Shown in pieces: positions 22,085 through 32,678 of a DNA stretch of 64,000 nucleotides (positions within the stretch are counted from its first letter, which is position 1; every line of letters begins with the position of its first letter). The translations under genes and the position numbers were made by a program. Source of the stretch: Psilocybe azurescens. Lineage: Eukaryota > Basidiomycota > Agaricomycetes > Agaricales > Agrocybaceae. The stretch spans positions 308,509 through 372,508 of the forward strand of contig JAJIRX010000649.1 in the NCBI GenBank assembly GCA_023853785.1, given 5' to 3'. The notes below the pieces were generated by a model, which ran no database searches, had not been told where the DNA came from, and was given only the letters and a program-made list of their open reading frames with translations.

Positions 22085-23969
22085 CAGTGTGCAAAATAAT
22101 GTGCAGGGTTTGTTGTCACATTTTTCAACAACAGCTGCATAGTTTTTTGTGATTCAAATTGCAGTGTGTAGATATAATTTGGATGCATTTTATACAATAT
22201 TTTGGAATCCTATCTTAAGAATTAGGCACAGGAGATAAGAAATACCAAAATTGGGGTAATCAAGTACTAGAAGTAGCAGTTTGGTTGACATAAAATTCTA
22301 CCAGGGTGCATGTAGTATGGCATAATTAGATTACACCACAACTTAAACACTAAAAAAATCTCTAGTTATTCATGAGATATGGGCTGCATAAAGAGCATAT
22401 TTCAAGCTTTTTCTATGCTTACCGAGGTCTTTACACTTCCCCACAGGTACTGATTGGAACTGGTCAGAATCCAACCGGTTCCAACCGGAATTTTATTTGG
22501 CAGTGTCCCTGCCAAATTAGCAGGAAAATGTCCAAATTTTTCCGACCGGATTCCAACCGGATTCCAATCGAAACTACCAGTACCGACCGGTTCCACTGTT
22601 AACAAGTCCAACCAAAATCTGATCGGAATCTGACTGGAATCCGACTGGAATCCAAGTGGAATTCATCAAAATTGAAACCCAATTAGACCCAATTCCGAGT
22701 GGAATCCGAGTGGTACCAAGCAGAACTATATTATGTCAGCATACTATTTACAGCTCAGCAAGTAATAACACAAAAAGTATACTTAGATCTCAACAGTTTG
22801 TGACAAATTTGGTATTGTTAGAATTGTAAAATTGAGGAGAATATGTTTATGTAATGTTTATATAAAATTAAAAATTTTCTGGTAAAGAAATACCTTTTTT
22901 CATATAAATCTGTGCTTATATAATCTAAATTTCTTGAATAAAATTGATTTTTGTATTCCATTAATTTCTATGATTGCAACACTATTAATATATAACTAAC
23001 AGAGTGCTATTTTATTGCAAAAAGTGGTTTACAATATCTATGTATATTCAAATTTACAGTATTTTGTATATTGAACATGCTGACATAATATTCAGATGAT
23101 GGTGTAATTACATGTGCATTGCCCTCAATTTTATGATCATTTTGATATATAATATGTGGGTATAGCTTCAGAGGAAGTGCCAGAATATATTATTGGGTGT
23201 TGTAAAGAATGGTATATAATTCATAAAATGTTGAGAATACCACAAGCAATAATAGTGTAGTTGGTAATGTGTGTATAGAATTCATATATATAAAGCTGTT
23301 GGTTCAATTCCTGTTGAGTGTATTTTATAATTTTGCATTTATTACAAATATCATGTGACCTGAATGGATTACTTAAGAGGTTATATAAGAAATATTATGT
23401 AATACTGACTAAGCATACAATATTATGTGATTTGAATACATTATTTATAAGCTTATGTAAGCAATTATTATGTAATGCTGACTAAGCATTGTATTATACA
23501 CTGATTAAGTACATTATGAGAAATTCCGACCGGATTCTGACTGGTTCCGAGTGGGTCTGAGTGGATTCCGATCAGTTCCGACTGGGTCCAAGCAGTTCTG
23601 ACCGTGCCTGTGGGGCACTCTAAAGTACTGTGTTTACCCATGGAAAGTGGGAAAAAGAGACATTCCAATGAGCTGTATCTTTTGAATGGCTGAGGATTTT
23701 GTAAGATTTAAATTATAGTGTAGTCTAATTATTTCAGACTATGCTTTGGTAAAATTTTGTGTCAACTGAACTGCTACTTCTAGTATTTGATCATCCCCAA
23801 TTTTGTTATTTCTTATCCCCTGTGCCCAATTCTCAAGATAGGATCTCAAAATATTGTATAAAGATGCATCCAAATTATATCTACACAATGCAATTTGAAT
23901 CACAAAAAATATGCAGCTGTTGTTGAAAAATGTGACAACAAATCCTGTGCATTATTTTGCACACCACTA
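22085..23969. mobile_element. Element Y: Tc1/mariner-like non-autonomous element with long inverted repeats
   Basis: Flanked by TA on both sides (22083-22084 and 23970-23971). The left end reads CAGTGTGCAAAATAAT and the right end, reversed, TAGTGGTGTGCAAAATAAT. The outer ~230 bp of each arm are near-identical inverted repeats (for example gttgtcacatttttcaacaa on the left), and similarity continues weakly to CCCCACAGG at 22438 and its complement near 23610. Inside each arm are short GGAATCC/CCGACCGG-type repeats. There is no transposase. The unit around 23290 (GGTTCAATTCC) resembles the B-box part of the SINE-like repeat at 9.6 kb. Confidence 0.8.
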
Positions 23970-23971
23970 TA

Positions 23972-24759
23972 GCTCTTGGCTAACTGGCGCAAGGTTCTCC
24001 TCATTGTTTGTTTGAGCTTCTGACAATGCCAAGTATATTTTATATTCCTCAATGGAATTTAGTGCATTATCCAGCTGCTCATATTATGCCAGAAGCTTTT
24101 GATAGACCTCCTAGATATTCTCTGCTTTTAAAATAGGACTGCCCATGCTTTCAATCTGAGTGGGGAAACTTAAAAACACTTTATTAGGAGAAGGAAACAT
24201 TAACATCATATTCAAAGCCTTTATCATTCAACATCAATGAAATCACTATTGTAAATGGTTGTGATATTGCCATGCTGAAAGTGTAGGACCATAGATTTTA
24301 CTGTAGATACCATAGTACATCCATTTCACTGAGGTTGGGCTGTTGTACAGAGTGCACTTATCCAATTTAATAGAAGAGTGGTTCTTCTATTCATAATGTA
24401 CTTTAAAATTTAACAACAGAATGGTTACATAGTGGAGATTTTCGGGGTCCTAATGACCTTAAAATAATCTATCTGTGCAATTCCACTTTGGCATTGATGA
24501 CCACAAGATGTTTGGCAACCTCTTTGGAGGCTTGACAGTCCGGCTTTCCATAGGGATTAGTTGCAGATTCCTATCTTGAGCTTCAACAGAGTGGAGGATA
24601 TGTATAGCATAGCCTTGCAGCTGATCTGAATGTTGTACAAACTTGGAAACTGATAGATTGGCATGTGACCAAGGAAGATGATCCACAGTGAACCCAAATA
24701 GGTATGAGGTGTGCAGAATGAAAACCGACTTTTTGGGGGTATAGAATGGGCTGTATAAT
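23972..24759. other. No gene recognised
   Basis: Sequence to the right of element Y. A minus-strand open frame at 24459-24686 has no recognisable domain. No further repeat was assigned. Confidence 0.3.
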
Positions 24760-25050
24760 TAATAATGATGAGGTGTGAAGAGGTTCAAAGAGGTTTGACA
24801 AGGTTCTAAGAGGTGCAAAGCTGTGGGAACAATGTATACTGAAGGAAGGGTTGATCAGAGGTTCAGAGATGTCAAAATAGGTGCAAAAGCTTTGTAAAAT
24901 GCTGAGAATGAATGTAGAAGGTAAGGGAATAAGCTGGAATATGGTCCAAAGAGGTGCAGAGTTGAGAAAACAGGTGAGAAGCTAAGGGAAAAGGTGCAAA
25001 GCCTGCTGAAGCTGCTGGATATATTGTCGGAGGTGCAGAGTATTTTGAAG
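24760..25050. repeat. 21-bp minisatellite, second array
   Basis: Degenerate AGGTGCAAAG.. units, some shortened to about 10 bp (aggttcaaag, aggtttgaca), on the same strand as the array at 21418-21556. Confidence 0.55.
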
Positions 25051-25230
25051 CTGTAAAAATTGCAAATTCCGGGGCCAGAGAGCTGCAGTGCTCATCAGTG
25101 CTTGGCCTTTGCTCAAGACATCAGATAATATGAGGGAACGCAGCCATTGACTTGGCTAAAGGAGAAAAGTAAGTGGATATGTTCTATAGTTATGATCACT
25201 TACTAAGGGTATCATAATGGATTCTGTAGC

Positions 25231-26022
25231 ATGGCGTTATGCACCCTCTGTAGCATCTACGTCCCTCACTTAGTGGTTTGTTATGACATCAGGTGCACAT
25301 GGTGCAAAAAGTTGTCAAAGCAGCTTGAGACATATCCAGATGACTTGCAGCTTCCCACTGGCACTGAGCTTGAGATCAGGGTCCCGAGTTGGCATGTAAA
25401 AATCCACAGTCCTTATTTTCAAGAGAACTATTCATAGAATTACATACCAGGCATTGGTTGGACTTGCAGGAAGGATATGGAACCCACTTGGTTGCAGACA
25501 AATGCTCTCACACCAAGTACATGTGAGATGGGATCTGGTGCATGGAACAAGATGCTAAACGACCAATGGAACTGATGGAACTTGTGTAAACTTGTCAGTT
25601 TTTGTAAGTGAGGCTTATTTGTGCTGTATTGACATCCTGACAATCCCTACAGGGCCTTTGTTTCTGAAACAATTCAAAGACACATGTGTTATGTGAGAAA
25701 AAATGCCAAAGCCTTTGAGACCTTCATGAAAACTTTCAAAGCTACAATAATTGCATTGTGGACAAAGATGGTAAACGAGCAGGTTAAAGATTGTACCAAG
25801 CCAAGTCCATATGCAGAACCACAGAATGGTAAGTGCTCTATTCTTGGAATGAAATGCTGGTTGGTGTTAATTCACTGTTCTAGCAACAAAATTACAGGAT
25901 GTCTGCCTTGAGCCCACAAAGGAAGATGTGATTGAAGTATTGAGGGGTATAGTTCAGCCTCATAACATGAGCTTGACTGAGTTTTTAACAAAGGGTCTTG
26001 ACCTCAAGGAGCAGCAGTAAGC
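25231..26022 (+). pseudogene. KDZ transposase fragment (KDZ-2)
   Basis: The plus strand reads VCYDIRCTWCKKLSKQLE followed by YPDDLQL and a segment ending WHVKIH. After an intron-like gap (acceptor near 25453) comes GIGWTC..EPTWLQTNALTPST then NDQWN, a TGA stop, and WNLCKLVSF. Further exons at 25660-25830 and 25896-26022 give a helical region and DVCLEPTKEDVIEVLRGI. The order (YDI..C.W, then an E..W..N block, then the DDHW-like block) is that of KDZ (Kyakuja-Dileera-Zisupton) transposases. The N-terminal half, including the CxC zinc cluster and the DGNF block, is absent. It is a truncated relic. Confidence 0.75.
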
Positions 26023-26764
26023 CAATTTACTTCATTCTTTTGGCCCTATACTAACAGGGCTTCATGTATCTTAGGCGGTCACTAAAGTATGATGTGTCTT
26101 TATTAAAAGGGAAGCACACAGCAAGACAGTCTGCTGATTTGCAACAAAAGTGAAACACACTGAACAGCAGCATCCAGAAATGGAGGCAGACTCAATTAGC
26201 ATATAATCCTGCTGTTGCATCACTGCTTTTTGAGAGCACCTGAAAATGACCATGCAGAGCATGTACCACTCTTTTCACCCTCTTCCATTCCTGGGTCATT
26301 ATGAGATGCAACTAAGTTGGTCAGCTAGATATGTACCATTGTAACATATCATATGGTAGAAAGGACAATTACAGTGTTGCATATCATATGTGTTCAGTGG
26401 TCCCTCTGAGCCAGTGAATGTTGTTTTATCCTTAAATGGAAATCTACACTGTACCATATCATATGATTCAGTAATTACAATGAATGTGCCATGGCTGGCT
26501 GGTTGTCTGGGGTATATTTCCCGCGACTGCCCCTTTCCCGGACCTGCCCTGGAGTCCAGAAATAGTTCTCCCTGCCTGACACTCTTTTTGGGTCCAAATG
26601 CCATTGCTGCCCAGCCAAAAAAATTGACAGAATTTGTGCCAAATGATGTAGTAGGTACAGAAAGTGTGCCTGCCTGATGCCGTCCCGAATGCTGCCCCAA
26701 AAATGGCACCTGTCTTGAATTTCAGATATACAATATATATGGGGGTTACATGTACATTCTGTAA
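26023..26764. other. No gene recognised
   Basis: The 3' flank of the KDZ-2 relic. Between 26340 and 26700 the motif catatcatatg recurs three times, but no element ends were identified. Confidence 0.3.
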
Positions 26765-26840
26765 GGGTGATGGTCTAGTGGTTTGTGGTTCAAATAGTTA
26801 CCTAGACACTAGGGTTTGAATCCCAAGATTAGCTTTTTGG
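26765..26840 (+). repeat. tRNA-like sequence, probable SINE head
   Basis: TGGTCTAGTGG matches the A-box and GGTTTGAATCC is one base from the B-box consensus, 30-40 nt apart, followed by a T run at 26833-26837 that could terminate pol III. The T-arm can pair, but the acceptor and anticodon stems do not, so this is a tRNA-derived repeat, not a tRNA gene. Confidence 0.45.
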
Positions 26841-26887
26841 TCCAGTTGGCGGCATCAATGCTGCTCGGGACTACAGTGATAATCAGA

Positions 26888-27830
26888 TTAAAAGCAACAT
26901 AAATATATATCAGTGTTGCGGCAGTTTGTGTATCGGTATTGTGGGTGTGTTATACCATGAAGTCCAGGGATCGAACCATCTAATTTACTTTTTAAAATTG
27001 TGTAGCAGTGATATTGCAACCCAGCAGGTGGCGGAACAAGAGATGGAGACAGCGACGGGGTGGACAATTGGTCGGACGTGTTGGGTCTACCCTCGTTAGA
27101 CCGGGCAGGGTTCTCGACAATTTGGACATCACTGTCATCTGACATGTTCGCGAGGGAATCGTTCACTTGCAGCCAGACATTTGTTGATGAGACTATTTCG
27201 ACCTCGTCATCATCAGACATGTTCTCCAAGGCCGCCCGTGCAAGACTCTGTGTTGAAGGGAGCACAGATACAATTTCTACCTCATCTTCGTCGGACATGT
27301 TTGCATACACAGGCACATGTGGAGGGACAATCTCTATATCGCTGTGGTCAGACTCAGACATATTGGCAAAAGCTTCACCTGCCAGGCTAAAGATGTCTAT
27401 TGTGTCGGTCGCTGGGACCGGAACTGGGGCAGGCATATCATCTTCAGACTTGGACATGTTCGCGAAGGGCTTTGCCTCCCAGGCTGAGGAAGTCTGTGAT
27501 GCCAGGAGCCAGAACCGGAACCAGGGTGGGCGATATCCTCCTCAGACTCAAACATGTTTGTGAGGGCTTCGCCTGGCCAGGCTGAGGATGTCGGTCGTGT
27601 CGGTTGCCAGGATCGGAACCAGGGTGGGCGCATTTTTGTCTACATTATCATCAGACATGTTTGTGAGTGCTTCCAGGCCTCTTTGATGAGAATTAGGAGA
27701 GTATACGCCTACTGGATGGATATGAGTAAAAATTGTGATTAGAGAAGGTGACAACACACAAGTTCCAATAGTGTTCCTCATTTCTGAATTGTTTCCCACA
27801 ATAGTCCCATCTTCTAACTCCATCCCATAC
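26888..27830 (-). CDS. Acidic repeat protein with SIM-like motifs (possibly transposon-linked)
   Basis: On the minus strand, from about 27690 to 27060, a unit of roughly 24-32 residues recurs about seven times: a short helix ending ALxNMS, an acidic run, then often VEIV or IEIV and a proline/threonine-rich spacer (ATDTIDIFSLA). The four units closest to the C-terminus are intact in one frame at 27457-26888 with cores SDIEIVPP, DEVEIVSV, DEVEIVSS and SDVQIVEN. Acidic residues next to a V/I-x-V/I-V core is the form of a SUMO-interaction motif. The more N-terminal units are in other frames, so the 5' part is shifted or has introns. I do not know the protein. It lies between two KDZ relics and may be an accessory gene. 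Confidence 0.5.
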
Positions 27831-27879
27831 CTGGTGTGGATGTCTGTCTGCTGAGACTGCCTGAGGGCGAGAACATCTT

Positions 27880-28844
27880 CCCGAAGTCAGGGCCTCACCC
27901 CATGTCCAGTGAGAACGATGTGGGGGAAGCAATGCTGGTTCCAGTGCCGAGCCCGATTCTGCCCCACTAGGGCGGCACATTTGTGGTTTCCCTTGAGTAC
28001 AGCGGCTTCATGTAATTCGTAGAAGCCGGCAATACATTGTTTGCAAAGAGAGCTCTCGGTCTCCGCCAACAGATGAAGCTGCCTGATATTGCAAACAGCA
28101 TCCACATTCATTTTGTATAAGTTGATGGCCATTTGTTGGTACATATTGCAAGAATTGCAATCCGGGGGCGGCACCGGAAACTGGAACAGGAATTCTAGGC
28201 ACGGACAAAGATCAATGCCCGGGATGGGGCGGCCGGAGTAGGTGATGGAGGGTGGAACTGGGCTTCATTGTCTGGTAGGACCGTCGTTGAACGGCCAGAC
28301 TGAAGTTGGGCATGATGGAACTTGAGGGCAACATTCAGCCTCTTGTCATCGAGTGTCGCTGATGTTGCATATTTATTCCACCAGTCATATTTATGTATGC
28401 TGTGACACCATATGATGTGGGTGTTCAGGTTGAGTGCCTGCAGAAAGGATGGCGACCAGTCAGGAGTCATAGGGAATCGGCAAATGATTAACATCTACTT
28501 TGCATAGAGACATGGCCAAGGAACACAAAATGATAGGGATGTCGAAAATGAGACCTATGGCAGTGGCAATGCCGACATATTGCAAGAAAAATCTCTGAAA
28601 TGCGAGATGTGAACATTGCGGATATGTGTGAATCAACAATTATGTACACTTACAGTCTCTTTTAGGAGGCATGTTTGCATCCACCCTTGATGCCAATTGT
28701 CGGCTTTGATCATTTTTGCAGAGCTGTCCGAAGTCGAGATTCCCCATATGCGATGTACTGGAGAACATCCTGATTCAAACTATCGTCTGTGCCATATTGC
28801 AAGCTGAAAGGATTGAATGGTGCAATAGTGTTGTTCTGGGACAT
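27880..28844 (-). pseudogene. Transposon-accessory-like gene, broken, unrecognised
   Basis: An ATG at 28844 (MSQNNTIAPFNPFSLQYG) leads into NWHQGWMQTCLLKET, a good donor gtaagt near 28672, then RFFLQYVGIATAIGLIFD. After frame changes come HIIWCHSIHKYDWWNKYA and DDKRLNVALKFHHAQLQ, then a cysteine-bearing segment (DCNSCNMYQQ, SLCKQCIAGFYELHEAA). At least three frame changes are needed beyond the introns. It may be the 5' portion of the same gene as the acidic repeat protein downstream. No known domain was recognised. Confidence 0.4.
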
Positions 28845-29229
28845 GACTTGCGATTTAGATCAGAGAGAGTGGTTAAAAAAGAAGAAGCAAGTTGAACCAA
28901 TATGTGTCATTAAATTTAATTACATTGATTTGTAATATTTATTTGATTGCTGAAATGATTGGTCAGCAATGATGGCCAACTGATGCCACATGGCGGACTG
29001 CCTGTGCGCATATGCAACAACTCCAGGGGCGGAATCCCGACCTGGTCCCGATGCCGCTGTCTTCCACCACCGGCTTTTGTACATGAAATAGGACACAGTC
29101 CATTGCATCTCATATGAAACAAGTGTCTTCTCCTCATCCTATCTTTGAAATTGAGCCCTTGCACACAGCCAATGAACACGCTTGACTAATATTATTTAGA
29201 ATAGTATAACACTGTGTGATAAAAATGAT
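28845..29229. other. Junction region, nothing recognised
   Basis: It lies between the broken accessory gene and the point where gypsy-A reverse transcriptase stops. Minus-strand frames here have no similarity that I recognise. Confidence 0.3.
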
Positions 29230-32062
29230 GTCCGAGGAGAACTTCACCTTTTCCGATTCATCCCATGCGAAGCCCATCTCCTGTGTTTTAATAAGGTGAT
29301 GTACAAGCTTCTCCTCCTCAGGCCACAGAAAGCCGTCTTTATTAACATTCATAGCTTCTTTCGTATAGCGCTGGCCTGGGGTAAACTCGGGAGGGCTCAT
29401 GGGAAGCTTTGGCATGTCTGCAAGCGGATCAGACGGTCGTTTGCACACCATCCGAAAATTTTCAGGCAACGTGGTGGCCACAGGCACGATACAGTTCGCG
29501 AACTTTCTTGTATGCAAAGCACTCAATGGGCGTTAACTCTCCTAACGGATGCTTTACTTCATCAAATACTATTTGAAACATTGTTGAGTTTTCTTCCTTA
29601 TTAGGAAAGGGCCCATCTGCTTGGCACTTATTGTCTTCTTGCTCCGCTTTTTCCCTCGACTGACATTGAGTTTAGCGCAGCAGCGCCATTCCTTATTCGG
29701 GGTTTTGTGATGACCTTAATCTGGGTGCCCGCGTTTGGGTCCTGTAGCGTTAGGGACACTTTGTTATTGGAGTGATGCCGCACTACAGCCTCGGTCAGGG
29801 TGAAGAAAGGCAGGCCTAGAAGCATGTTGTACGACGTGTTTTCTAACACCTGCACTTGCACAAAGAAAGCCGATCCTCTGACAACTAGCTTCACATCCTG
29901 TAGAAGTCCAAGGGACGTGTCTTTGGACTGGTTGGCTGACTCCAGGCGGACCAGCTGGTCTCTTTTCAGTGGCAGTGATGTGCGCCTCCCACACTTCCCT
30001 ACTAAGACCTATAATCTGGGAGCCGCTGTCAATAATCGCCTCCGTGGGTACTGTTCTGTCAATCAACATGTCGATGCTTCTCAGGGATTCATAATGGTTC
30101 ACAACGATTACATCGTCCAGTGTGGGAGGTAGTGCGTTGTAAAACGATGCAATCTCCGTGGTATTTTCTCTCAAAGGAGCATGATTCAGCACTTGATGTG
30201 TAACTACAAGCTCTTTGAAGTTTCTTCGCACATCTGGTGCCACTGCTAACAGCTGTTTGAGTGACAGCATCACCATACAATCTAGGCTAGTTTCAACCAC
30301 TTCTTTTGCTGCTTTTACATCCTCTGCCGGGGACGCATACTTGTATTGCGGTTGAGCTGCCAATTCCATAGCCAATTCTTCTGGTACTTGAACCTCCACT
30401 GGTGTGTGTACAGTTCTGGGCTTTTCTGGTACCGGTGAGCTTGATTGGTCTCTTCGTGCTTTATCGATTTCTTCTTTGGCAGGCCCTTCCTCTTTTCCTG
30501 CTATGGTGGCCTGCTTGGTCACACTTCATGTTTGCGGTTTTGCTTTCATCTGCACTCTTTTTCTTCAGCCTTCTTCTGGGCTTGCACTGCAAGTGCCTCA
30601 AGCAGTTGTAAGTTTTCGATTTCATTAAACGAGACTTCTGGTATGATATCATTTCTAATTTCCTCGACCCTTGCACACGGTGCTGATTCCGTATCTGCTT
30701 CTTTTTCAGCGTAGATATTTCTTGGATATTTGCTGATACCGTGGCCCCTGGTTTTGGATTAGCCTTATACCAGTTATCCAATTTTTCCATCAGGGTCTTT
30801 CCATCGGTGTAACGTGGGACCCTTTGGCCATCTGGTAATACTATTCAATTATTATCATCCCTTTTGCATAGCCCTTTGCCGATATACTCAGCTACCTTGG
30901 GGCACTCATTGTGGAAATGGTTCGGATCGCCACAGAAAATACAATCGGTATTTTGTGGCTTACCACCAGTCGCCTCCTTGAAATCATCTCTTTTCTGGTA
31001 CTTTGTTGATCATAGCGCTCATTAAAGTGAGTATTTTTGGTGCTTGATCTTTATTTGCTGCTACTAATTCTAGCAGTTTTGTCATATCAAAGGTATTTGG
31101 CTGCGCAGCCTGCTCTTGAGGTTTGACTGAGGCTGATACCGAGGTCGACAAGCTTCTCGTGCCCCCGGGATTGCTTTCATCCATGATCTTCTTCATTATA
31201 TTGGGGTGGGATGCGATTTCTACCCCGGCCTGGTAAACTTTCTTTAGACTCCACGATTTCTTGAGCACGTGATCTGGTTCTTTGATTTGCAGCCAAGCAT
31301 CAATTTTCTCCTGGAAGGCTGGCTGTAGGCCTCTCATAAACAGTTCGCCTTGGTTGTTCACAGCCTTCTCAGGATCTTGTGCCATATAATCCGTGATGCC
31401 CATGAATTCTCTATAGTAAGCACCGAGTTCGAACTGGTCTTGGATTTTTTTGGCTTGCTTGTTGATTAGGGCATGCAGGTCATCTATTGTGAATTCTTTG
31501 TCTTCTTCAGCACCAGGATACATTTTGAACAGTTCATTTTTGAATTGTTCCCAATTCTTGGTTTTGTAGGCCGGTCTGTTTTTCCACCACCCTCTTTCTT
31601 TTTACTCACTATGTAGCTGATGGCGGCCTCAATTGTTTGTTCATCGGTTAGCTTGCATGCTGTCGCCCCAGTTTTTGACATGTTTTAGAAATCGGTTCAG
31701 TTTTTCTGCATCTCCATTGAATTTTGGGGGCGTTGGTTTCCATATTGTTTGGCATGCGTAGCGCCTTCCCAGTGGTTACCACGACTGGAGTGACTGTTGT
31801 TGGTGACTCCAGCGCTGCAGTTTCATCTGGGGCTCGTGATGGTGTCCTCGGTTCGTCTGGGTTGGGCGTTTGGAACAAGCGTATGGGTTGTATATTCTCA
31901 AATCCGGTCTCTTCGAGTGATGCGTCTCCCACTGATCTTTGTCTGTGTTGCATCCAGACCGCCCGGTCTAAGTCTTGGTCTAAACAAGTCTTCTATTTTT
32001 GCAGGATTTGCTGACTGGTCCGATTTTCCAGTCCAAAATCGTTCTTGGGTCGAGTCTGCCAT
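29230..32062 (-). pseudogene. Gypsy-A gag-pol, truncated in reverse transcriptase
   Basis: A minus-strand Ty3/gypsy polyprotein read from ATG 32062 (MADSTQERFW). Gag follows at 31953-30984 with several frames. A CCHC knuckle, CIFCGDPNHFHNEC, lies near 30940. The protease region has AIIDSGSQI (catalytic DSG) near 30030 and YNMLLGLPFF near 29830. The RT N-terminal linker (GFLWPEEEKLVHHLIKTQ, DESEKVKFSSD) runs to about 29240, where similarity stops abruptly. The order Gag-PR-RT fits Ty3/gypsy. Frameshifts in gag and around 29900-30000 and 30840, plus loss of the RT core, RNase H and integrase, make it defective. Confidence 0.88.
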
Positions 32063-32150
32063 GACAATTTCTTAGGTTCCTTTCTCTAGAACCTTTGCAG
32101 ACAGTGTTCAAATTTTTGTTACAAATCAATATAGAATTCTAGAACCCCCT

Positions 32151-32164
32151 CGCGGTGGGCTCCA
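32151..32164 (-). promoter_or_regulatory. Primer binding site of gypsy-A
   Basis: On the minus strand TGGAGCCCACCGCG follows the 5' LTR after a 4-nt spacer. TGG is the expected complement of a tRNA CCA end. The same site occurs in gypsy-B at 48041-48052. Confidence 0.7.
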
Positions 32165-32168
32165 GTTC

Positions 32169-32678
32169 TGATGATGAATAGCGGTTCGAGTTGAGACTTT
32201 GTCTCACAACGGTGGCTAACTCCGTTAGTCACCTATGGGGTTGTAGAATAAGATACTTGCTTCAACAGTTGTGTAGCTAGTTATATAGCAACACAACTAT
32301 GTTTTAATATGTGTGAACAAGATGAGAATGTAAGTAATAAACAACTAATCAATTAGTTGTCGAGCTATAGGCAAAGTTTCTTCACACAGGAAGACTGCTG
32401 AACTAAATGCTAATTTTCACTGGGAGTCCTGGAGCTATTATCCTACGGTTTATATAATTTCTGTTTATGTAGATTTTCTTTTAATGATAAAGCAACGGGC
32501 GCTTAATTATATTCCGTGTACTTTAATATTAATCCGCTTTGCTTTACTGATATTTCAGTATTTCTTCTTTTAGTAATACGCTGTTTTATTGTGTTGGCTC
32601 GCTTATTCATGTTTCTAGGTGCGGCTGTGCTCGGATCGACATACCCTTGGTTTCAGGATGTCATACTACTCCACAACA
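32169..32678 (-). mobile_element. 5' LTR of gypsy-A (family A)
   Basis: 510 bp, reading TGTTGTGGAG...TCATCATCA on the minus strand, followed by the primer binding site and gag. It aligns with the decayed LTR at 6403-6989. Its outer end abuts KDZ-1 coding sequence at 32679, so this element inserted into the 3' part of the KDZ-1 gene. Confidence 0.85.

Noticed and set aside
26765..26840. A tRNA gene
   Set aside because: A- and B-box matches are present but the acceptor and anticodon stems do not pair, so it is called a tRNA-derived repeat.
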